Shown here: in pieces, positions 7,588 to 12,084 of the stretch | Layout of the letters: every line of letters starts with the position of its first letter | Position numbering within the stretch: position 1 is the stretch's first letter | Source: Cyclobacteriaceae bacterium | Lineage (GTDB): Bacteria > Bacteroidota > Bacteroidia > Cytophagales > Cyclobacteriaceae | Direction of reading: 5' to 3' | Assembly (NCBI GenBank): GCA_013140395.1 | Contig: JABFSY010000086.1 | Span: 1-12,084 of the forward strand | DNA: 12,084 nucleotides | Notes under the pieces: generated by a model | Database searches by the model: none | What the model was told of the DNA's origin: nothing | Seen by the model: only the letters and a program-made list of their open reading frames with translations | Made by a program: the position numbers and the translations under genes

Positions 7588-7672
7588 CCTAAATTCACTC
7601 CGAATAAAAGCGATTAAGATGAAAACAGACAAACCCTTTGACCATACCGAAAGCAGATTGATGGGAATTAGA

Positions 7673-8455
7673 ATGAGATATCTGCCCAAGCTCAAATCCC
7701 TCGCCAGATTAGCAATGGTATTAACCGGGGTCTTCTGCATAGCCTCTTGCACACCTAAGCCGAAGACACTGGGCGAATTGAATCCACCCGCAGAAGGCTT
7801 TGACCTGGTTCACTCTGATCCGGCCGCTATCCAATTAGCGGATAGCATTATGCACGCCATGGGGGGGCGCGAGAATTGGGATAATACCCGATTTATTTCG
7901 TGGAATTTTTTCGGACGCAGGGACTTGACGTGGGACAAAAAAACAGGTCGCGTTCGGATCGAGTCACCAGGAGACAGCTCTATCTACTTAGTAAACATCA
8001 ATACAGGCGAAGGACGAGTAAAGTTCCATGGTGTAGAATTGACAGAGGCAGATACGTTAGAAAAACTGCTCGAGAAGGCAAAGAGTATTTGGGTGAACGA
8101 CTCGTATTGGTTGACTATGCCTTTTAAATTGAAAGACACTGGTGTGACGTTAAAATATATGGGAGAAGATACGCTCAAGAACGGGCGCTACAACATTTTG
8201 GAAATGACATTTGCCAACGTTGGGTTTACGCCTGAAAACAAGTATAAATTGTATGTGGGGATTCAAGATAAGATGATCAAGTACTGGGCCTATTATAACA
8301 ATGCAAAGAAGGATACGGCTAACTTTGTGCGTCCGTGGGATAATTATCAGAAATATGGGAATGTCCTTCTGTCGGCAGATCGATCTGACGATGGCGGCCC
8401 CAAAAACGTAAAAGTTGTTGACGATTTACCTGATAAGCTATTTACCGATTTCTAA
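7673..8455 (+). CDS. LolA-like lipoprotein of unknown function (probably DUF6503 type)
   Basis: The frame is open from a TTG at 7556, but the ATG at 7673 (or 7661) gives a normal lipoprotein signal: M-R-Y-L-P-K-L-K, a hydrophobic stretch, then C-I-A-S-C with the lipidated Cys at residue 26 of the 260-residue form. A weak GGGA lies six bases before 7673. An ATG at 7619 would make the signal peptide unusually long. The mature protein begins with a Q-L-A-D-S-I-M-H-A-M-G-G-R-E-N-W helix near the N-terminus, followed by beta-rich sequence with W-V-N-D-S-Y-W-L-T-M-P-F-K-L and a later F-x-x-V-G-F-T-P-E-N motif. This matches my memory of a Bacteroidota lipoprotein family with a LolA/LolB-like half-barrel that may hold a lipid or other hydrophobic ligand; the fold call is inference. 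It sits alone upstream of the DinB gene, 71 bases away, with a weak hairpin between them. Confidence 0.75.
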   Translation: MRYLPKLKSLARLAMVLTGVFCIASCTPKPKTLGELNPPAEGFDLVHSDPAAIQLADSIMHAMGGRENWDNTRFISWNFFGRRDLTWDKKTGRVRIESPGDSSIYLVNINTGEGRVKFHGVELTEADTLEKLLEKAKSIWVNDSYWLTMPFKLKDTGVTLKYMGEDTLKNGRYNILEMTFANVGFTPENKYKLYVGIQDKMIKYWAYYNNAKKDTANFVRPWDNYQKYGNVLLSADRSDDGGPKNVKVVDDLPDKLFTDF

Positions 8456-8478
8456 AAACCGCTGACTCATTTTGAAAC

Positions 8479-8497
8479 AAGTAAAGAGTTTTTACTT
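8479..8497 (+). terminator. Weak terminator-like hairpin
   Basis: A 7-base stem (AAGTAAA / TTTACTT) with loop GAGTT lies 24 bases after the LolA-like gene and is followed by TT and A. The stem has only one G-C pair, so termination would be weak at best; the DinB gene downstream may receive read-through. Confidence 0.3.
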
Positions 8498-8526
8498 TTA
8501 CCAATTGCTCAGTAAAACCCAACGCC

Positions 8527-9045
8527 ATGCTTCTTAACTTAGAAAGTGTACCTCCCTTTTATAAAAATTATGTGAAGCAAATTGAAGAAGGCGACATGTT
8601 GCAGGCGCTTCGTATTTCAGGGCATCGCATGCAGGAGCTTATTCACTCCATACCTGTTGCAAAGAATGATTTTGCATACGCAGACGGCAAGTGGACTGTT
8701 CGCGAATTGTTATGTCACATGATTGATGCCGAACGCATTTTTGCCTACCGCGCGCTTAGGTTTGCGCGGAAAGACAAAACCCCACTGTCCGGTTGGGAAG
8801 AGAATGACTACGCGCCACTTGCCAACGCAGGTAATCGAAGCCTTGAGAAGATTGCCTCAGAGATGAATCATTTGAGAGCCTCAACCATCGATCTCTTTGA
8901 AGGCTTCACTCCGGAAATGTTAACCTACAAGGGCACTGCCAATAAAAACGAAATGTCTGTTGCAGTTCTTGGCTTTGTAATTGCAGGTCATGAAACTCAC
9001 CACCGCAAAATTTTGATCGAGCGTTACCTGGCTGATAAAAAGTGA
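8527..9045 (+). CDS. DinB-like four-helix metal-binding protein
   Basis: The 172-residue protein matches the DinB/YfiT-like superfamily of four-helix bundles. The typical helix-2 motif W56-T-V-R-E-L-L-C-H64-M-I-D-A-E-R supplies the first His, and G154-H155-E-T-H-H159-R in the last helix supplies the other two (H-x3-H), so the metal triad H64, H155, H159 is complete. Members include thiol-dependent transferases for bacillithiol or mycothiol and many proteins without a known substrate. Despite the name, most have no proven link to DNA damage. There is no signal peptide, so it is cytoplasmic. The stop TGA (9043-9045) overlaps the next start in a TGATG, implying translational coupling to the PBP4-like gene; why a cytoplasmic metal protein should be coupled to an envelope peptidase is unclear. 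Confidence 0.88.
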   Translation: MLLNLESVPPFYKNYVKQIEEGDMLQALRISGHRMQELIHSIPVAKNDFAYADGKWTVRELLCHMIDAERIFAYRALRFARKDKTPLSGWEENDYAPLANAGNRSLEKIASEMNHLRASTIDLFEGFTPEMLTYKGTANKNEMSVAVLGFVIAGHETHHRKILIERYLADKK

Positions 9046-10331
9046 TGTGGAAAGGTTTTTATTTTGCTGGCCTACTTGGTTTCTTAGTATCGTGTGCGCC
9101 CACCAGAGGGCTAGTCAAAATCCTAGGGGAAACAGAATCAAAGTTTAAGGACAATACGGGTTTTGCATTATACGATCCCGTCTCTAAAAAGTCGCTGGTT
9201 GACTACCATTCTGATCGGTACTTCACACCCGCGTCCAACACAAAGATTTTCACATTTTACACTTCTCTAAAACTGTTGGGCGATACGTTGCCCGCGTTGA
9301 AGTATGAACAACGCAACGACTCGCTATTGGTATGGGGGATGGGCGATCCTTCCTTCTTAAACCCCTACGTATTCCAAAATGGAAAAACGTTCGATTTTCT
9401 TGAGAGCAGAAAGGAGAAAATCTTTCTGTCAACCAGCAACTTTAATGCGCAGCGATTAGGCGATGGATGGGCGTGGGATGACTATTTGTACAGCTATTCT
9501 CCGGAAAGATCTCCTCTACCTTTGTACGGGAATTTATTCACGGTTTCCAAAAAGGCTTCCGGTGAGTTAGAAGCATCACCAACTTATTTTTCTAAACAGT
9601 TGGTAACAAGTACTGATGTCCATTCTACGGAGGATATCGTCCGTGCCTTCGATTCGAACCAATTGACCTATTACCCTGGGAAAAAGCCAACCAAGGAATG
9701 GGAGATTCCTTATCATGTTACGAACGAAGTGTTGGCGGATTTGTTAAGCGACACACTGAAGCACAATGTTTCAGTGCTTAATATGCCGTTGTCTGCCAAT
9801 GCTACGCTTTTGCGGGGTACGCCTGCAGACAGTTTATATAAGGTGATGATGGAAGAAAGTGACAATTTCATTGCTGAACAATTGTTGCTGCAGTGCGCAG
9901 CCATCGTAAGCGACACGCTAAGTTCGGAGATTGCTATTCGCTATGCTACTCAAAATCTGCTTGCCGACCTGCCTGACAAACTGCAGTGGGTCGATGGCTC
10001 TGGTTTGTCGCGCTTTAATTTGTTTACGCCCCGCACAATTGTTAAGCTTTGGGAAAAAATTTATAGTGAAGTACCCCGCGAAAGATTGTTCTCCTTGTTG
10101 GCAAAAGGCGGGAAGAGTGGGACAATAAAAAATTGGTACAAAGCTGAGCCGATCTATATCTATGGAAAAACGGGCACGCTCAGCAACAATCACTGCCTGA
10201 GTGGCTTTTTGATAACGAAAACTGGCAAGACACTAATCTTTAGCATGATGAGTAATAACTTTGTAGCGAGTAGCACGGAATTAAGAAAACAGATGGAGAA
10301 AATATTTAAAATGATTTATGAGAAGTACTAA
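9045..10331 (+). CDS. dacB: D-alanyl-D-alanine carboxypeptidase/endopeptidase lipoprotein (PBP4/DacB, peptidase S13)
   Basis: This enzyme type removes the terminal D-Ala from peptidoglycan stem peptides and can cut D-Ala-mDAP cross-links. All three penicillin-binding motifs are present: S64-N-T-K67 (nucleophile Ser64) in T-P-A-S-N-T-K, S272-D-N274, and K375-T-G377 in Y-G-K-T-G-T-L-S. V316-D-G-S-G-L-S, typical of the S13 family, lies between the last two. The roughly 200 residues between the first two motifs fit the inserted domains of PBP4. The N-terminus ends L-V-S-C (Cys17), so it is a lipoprotein, unlike soluble periplasmic E. coli PBP4 (477 residues; here 428). I chose the ATG at 9045, which overlaps the upstream TGA (TGATG), over the GTG one codon earlier. 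Its 3' end overlaps the GH3 gene by 14 bases, pointing to joint work in wall turnover. Confidence 0.92.
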   Translation: MWKGFYFAGLLGFLVSCAPTRGLVKILGETESKFKDNTGFALYDPVSKKSLVDYHSDRYFTPASNTKIFTFYTSLKLLGDTLPALKYEQRNDSLLVWGMGDPSFLNPYVFQNGKTFDFLESRKEKIFLSTSNFNAQRLGDGWAWDDYLYSYSPERSPLPLYGNLFTVSKKASGELEASPTYFSKQLVTSTDVHSTEDIVRAFDSNQLTYYPGKKPTKEWEIPYHVTNEVLADLLSDTLKHNVSVLNMPLSANATLLRGTPADSLYKVMMEESDNFIAEQLLLQCAAIVSDTLSSEIAIRYATQNLLADLPDKLQWVDGSGLSRFNLFTPRTIVKLWEKIYSEVPRERLFSLLAKGGKSGTIKNWYKAEPIYIYGKTGTLSNNHCLSGFLITKTGKTLIFSMMSNNFVASSTELRKQMEKIFKMIYEKY

Positions 10332-11562
10332 CGCAATAGTTATTGGCCTGTGCTTGGTGGCCTTATTATCTTCAACAACAGGATTCTCGCAAACCCGTGA
10401 TAGCCTCGATATAAAAATTGGGCAAATGATACTGATGGGTATTCCCTATGCAAAAGTCGATACGATCATACTGGACGAAGTAAGAAGGGGGAATGTTGGT
10501 TCCATCATTCTCTTCGAAAAAAACATTCCAAAAAAGGCCAGTGTATTTGCTGATTTGAAAAAAATCATATGGACCTACCAGGAAGCTGCACCGAGTCCAA
10601 TTTTTGTTTCAATCGATCAGGAAGGAGGAAAGGTAAATCGCTTGAAAGAAAAGTACGGATTCACAAGATCCATCACAGCGCGTGCTACCGGCAAATCAAA
10701 GTCATTAGATTCAGCTCGTTTCTATGCTCAAGCTACTGCGGCAACACTTGCTGGACTAGGTTTCAATGTAAACTTTGCGCCTTGTGTAGATGTGGCAGTG
10801 GAACCTACTAATCCTGTTATTGTGAAGTCAGAGCGGTCGTACTCGCCCAATGAAGATACGGTTGCGATTATGGCAGGCGAATTTGTAAAGCAACATCGTA
10901 AGTATGGTGTCGTCACTGTGCTGAAACATTTTCCCGGGCATGGAAGTTCAACAACCGATTCTCATTTTGGAATAGCGGATGTTACCAAATCATGGACACC
11001 AAGAGAATTGAAGCCTTACAAAGCGTTGTTGGATTCTGGTTTGGTGGATGGCGTGATGAGCTGCCACATTGTAAATAAGGAGCTAGACAAGGCTGGATTA
11101 CCCGGTACGCTGTCATCTGAAATGTTGAACGGAATGTTGAGGAAGAATCTGGGTTATGACGGTGTGGTTTTTTCAGACGACATGCAGATGGAGGCCATCA
11201 CGAAACAATATGGTTTAGACGAATCAATCAAAATGGCCATACTAGCGGGTGTTGACATTTTGTGTTTTGCCAATAACGTGCCGGGCAGTCAAAGGGTGAG
11301 CCCGCAACGTATTTTCTCAGTGATCCGGGATGCTGTTGCGAATGGTCAGATTTCGGCACAACGGATAGATGAGTCCTACCAACGAATCAAGAAATTGAAA
11401 AGAAAAACAGACTTAACTTCAACCGACTACGAAGCTCAATTAAAGAAAGCACAGTTGAAGCAACGCCTAACGGCCATGCAGTTGAAAGCGGCTCAGGAGG
11501 AAATTAAACTATTGAAAGAATCGGACGGAAAGAAGAAGAAAAGGAAAAGGTCGAAAGAATAG
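10318..11562 (+). CDS. Exported GH3 beta-N-acetylglucosaminidase (NagZ-like) with basic coiled-coil tail
   Basis: This glycoside hydrolase family 3 enzyme should remove GlcNAc from muropeptides or similar sugars. The NagZ signature is clear: S98-I-D-Q-E-G-G-K-V-N-R-L in the substrate site; K203-H-F-P-G-H-G209 followed by T-D214-S-H216, the His/Asp acid-base pair of NagZ-type enzymes; and F285-S-D287-D-M-Q-M-E-A with Asp287 as probable nucleophile. Residues 1-25 form a Sec signal ending T-G-F-S-Q without a lipobox, so the protein is exported, unlike cytoplasmic E. coli NagZ (341 residues). Residues about 368-400 form a predicted coiled coil and 401-414 a very basic tail (K-K-K-K-R-K-R), both absent from plain NagZ. 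The gene overlaps the PBP4-like gene by 14 bases. I leave the symbol blank because location and tail differ from NagZ. Confidence 0.9.
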   Translation: MRSTNAIVIGLCLVALLSSTTGFSQTRDSLDIKIGQMILMGIPYAKVDTIILDEVRRGNVGSIILFEKNIPKKASVFADLKKIIWTYQEAAPSPIFVSIDQEGGKVNRLKEKYGFTRSITARATGKSKSLDSARFYAQATAATLAGLGFNVNFAPCVDVAVEPTNPVIVKSERSYSPNEDTVAIMAGEFVKQHRKYGVVTVLKHFPGHGSSTTDSHFGIADVTKSWTPRELKPYKALLDSGLVDGVMSCHIVNKELDKAGLPGTLSSEMLNGMLRKNLGYDGVVFSDDMQMEAITKQYGLDESIKMAILAGVDILCFANNVPGSQRVSPQRIFSVIRDAVANGQISAQRIDESYQRIKKLKRKTDLTSTDYEAQLKKAQLKQRLTAMQLKAAQEEIKLLKESDGKKKKRKRSKE

Positions 11563-11582
11563 TTAACTAAAACACCTTTTGT

Positions 11583-11870
11583 ATGGGCGCACAAGTTCAA
11601 GAATTAAAGAAGCAACAAAGGCTATTAGTGTTTGCTTGTAGCGTATTAGCACTAATGGTATTTGTTGCCGGCATCTACGCGTTTGTTCAACGGGGCATTG
11701 CGTTACAAATGGAGAAACAGGCGATTGAAACTGAGAAACGAACGATGGAATGTGAGAAGGAGGCGATGATGCAAATGAGGATGGCTGAAAGGGCAAGGGC
11801 TGAAGCCCTGGCTGCGCGCGAAGAGGCCTTGAGAAATTCTCAGTTGCCAAAGAGTAATAGAGATAAATAA
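11583..11870 (+). CDS. Small membrane protein with one TM segment and a coiled coil
   Basis: The 95-residue protein has a short charged start (Q-E-L-K-K-Q-Q-R), one hydrophobic segment at about residues 14-36, and a long charged helix (about 41-87) with few helix breakers. Residues 43-63 are three near-identical heptads (M-E-K-Q-A-I-E, T-E-K-R-T-M-E, C-E-K-E-A-M-M), a strong coiled-coil pattern that continues as A-E-R-A-R-A-E-A-L-A-A-R-E-E-A-L. The basic residues before the segment suggest a cytoplasmic N-terminus and an external coiled coil (inference). I know no named family. It starts 20 bases after the GH3 gene, whose tail is also coiled coil, and a second membrane/coiled-coil frame follows after 6 bases. 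A structural or oligomerisation role is possible, but no function can be assigned. Confidence 0.7.
   Translation: MGAQVQELKKQQRLLVFACSVLALMVFVAGIYAFVQRGIALQMEKQAIETEKRTMECEKEAMMQMRMAERARAEALAAREEALRNSQLPKSNRDK
11709..11771 (+). repeat. Three 21-base tandem units encoding coiled-coil heptads
   Basis: Three in-frame 21-base units (11709-11729, 11730-11750, 11751-11771) share the pattern nnnGAGAAn, then nnnnCGATnGAA-like ends; the third unit is the most diverged. Each encodes one heptad of the form x-E-K-x-x-x-E (the last unit ends in Met). They probably arose by internal duplication. Confidence 0.65.
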
Positions 11871-11876
11871 ATTTCC

Positions 11877-12084
11877 ATGAAAAGCGAATTGATGAAGAAC
11901 AGGATCACAGCGGTCGTCATGGGCACCTCATGGTGTATTGCCCTGTTAGCATTAGTATACACTAAAGTTAAAGAGGAGGAACGATTTGAGGAAAGGGAGT
12001 AATTCCTGAAAGCAAGAATTGAAGTCAAAGTGTGCCAAGAAAAGGCAGAAGCACTGGTTAAAGAAATGGAAGGTCGGGAAAATA
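11877..12084 (+). pseudogene. Membrane/coiled-coil reading frame interrupted by in-frame TAA
   Basis: The ATG at 11877, 6 bases after the previous stop, opens a 41-codon frame: a short basic start (M-K-S-E-L-M-K-N-R), a hydrophobic segment at about residues 10-28, then a charged stretch (K-V-K-E-E-E-R-F-E-E-R-E), ending at TAA 12000-12002. The same frame then stays open to the window edge for 27 codons with coiled-coil-like sequence (K-A-R-I-E-V-K-V-C-Q-E-K-A-E-A-L-V-K-E-M-E). The overall plan copies the 95-residue neighbour, so this looks like a related gene broken by one stop codon. It could equally be a genuine 41-residue membrane protein, or a sequencing error. The 3' end lies outside the window. 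Confidence 0.45.

Larger units (their letters stand above)
7406..7672. other. Divergent intergenic region
   Basis: About 267 bases separate the minus-strand run from the plus-strand lipoprotein gene (with its start placed at 7673). The region is AT-rich and holds a minus-strand -7 box (7426-7433), a candidate plus-strand promoter (7556-7587) and an unused Shine-Dalgarno-like AAGGAGGT (7530-7537). I see no convincing small gene, tRNA or riboswitch in it. Reading frames that cross it are short and lack family features. Confidence 0.6.

Noticed and set aside
7556..7672. TTG start at 7556 for the LolA-like lipoprotein
   Set aside because: It would put about 39 charged residues before the signal peptide, which would block lipoprotein export. 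The ATG at 7673 or 7661 gives a normal signal.
9042..9044. GTG start for the PBP4-like gene
   Set aside because: The ATG at 9045 directly overlaps the upstream TGA and gives a compact lipoprotein signal; the GTG adds one residue without benefit.
9918..10193. Minus-strand open frame of 91 codons
   Set aside because: It lies wholly inside the PBP4-like gene, antisense to the K-T-G and V-D-G-S-G-L motif region, and has no features of its own.
11563..11850. Minus-strand open frame of 95 codons opposite the small membrane protein
   Set aside because: Pro/Ser-rich and without a signal; the plus-strand frame has a membrane segment and regular heptads and fits the gene direction and spacing.
1..12084. 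Search for CRISPR arrays, IS ends, tRNA genes, toxin-antitoxin or defence genes
   Set aside because: By eye I found no regularly spaced repeats, transposase motifs, cloverleaf pattern or known defence domain. The gene content looks like stable chromosomal core.

Overview
The window looks like chromosomal DNA from a Bacteroidota bacterium, most likely of the order Cytophagales; this is an inference. The reasons are: many exported proteins start with a short signal peptide and a lipobox Cys; most starts lack a Shine-Dalgarno sequence; one upstream region carries an exact TAnnTTTG -7 box; and several conserved proteins of unknown function look typical of that phylum. Base composition is moderate and even. 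I see no IS element, phage gene, CRISPR array, tRNA or rRNA.

Layout. (1) Positions 1-3073, plus strand: the 3' end of a TerB-like protein gene, a lipoprotein fusing HEAT repeats to a cyclophilin-type prolyl isomerase, and a lipoprotein that is probably a beta-propeller. (2) Positions 3074-7405, minus strand: a tight four-gene run, read from high to low coordinates: a conserved 134-residue protein, a DEDDy 3'-5' exonuclease, RNase R, and a short-chain polyprenyl diphosphate synthase. Gaps are only 19 to 30 bases, and an exact TACCTTTG box lies just upstream of the first gene. The stop codons of the convergent runs 1 and 2 touch (TAA followed directly by the complement of TAG), so there is no intergenic terminator. 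(3) Positions 7406-7672: a divergent regulatory region. (4) Positions 7673-12084, plus strand: a LolA-like lipoprotein; a DinB-type four-helix protein with a complete His triad; a PBP4/DacB-type D,D-peptidase lipoprotein; a NagZ-like GH3 glycosidase with a Sec signal and an added basic coiled-coil tail; a 95-residue protein with one membrane segment and a coiled coil built from 21-base heptad repeats; and a second membrane/coiled-coil reading frame broken by an in-frame TAA at the window edge.

How the genes work together. The DinB, PBP4 and GH3 genes overlap (TGATG, then 14 bases), so they are probably translationally coupled. PBP4 (cuts D-Ala bonds in peptides) and the exported GH3 enzyme (expected to remove GlcNAc from muropeptides) would form a cell-envelope peptidoglycan turnover pair. 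In E. coli NagZ is cytoplasmic, so an exported version next to a D,D-peptidase is notable. The minus-strand run groups nucleic-acid turnover enzymes with an isoprenoid gene and looks like conserved housekeeping. I did not find a clearly new defence or mobile system. The least explained part is the end of the window, with its exported coiled-coil proteins.
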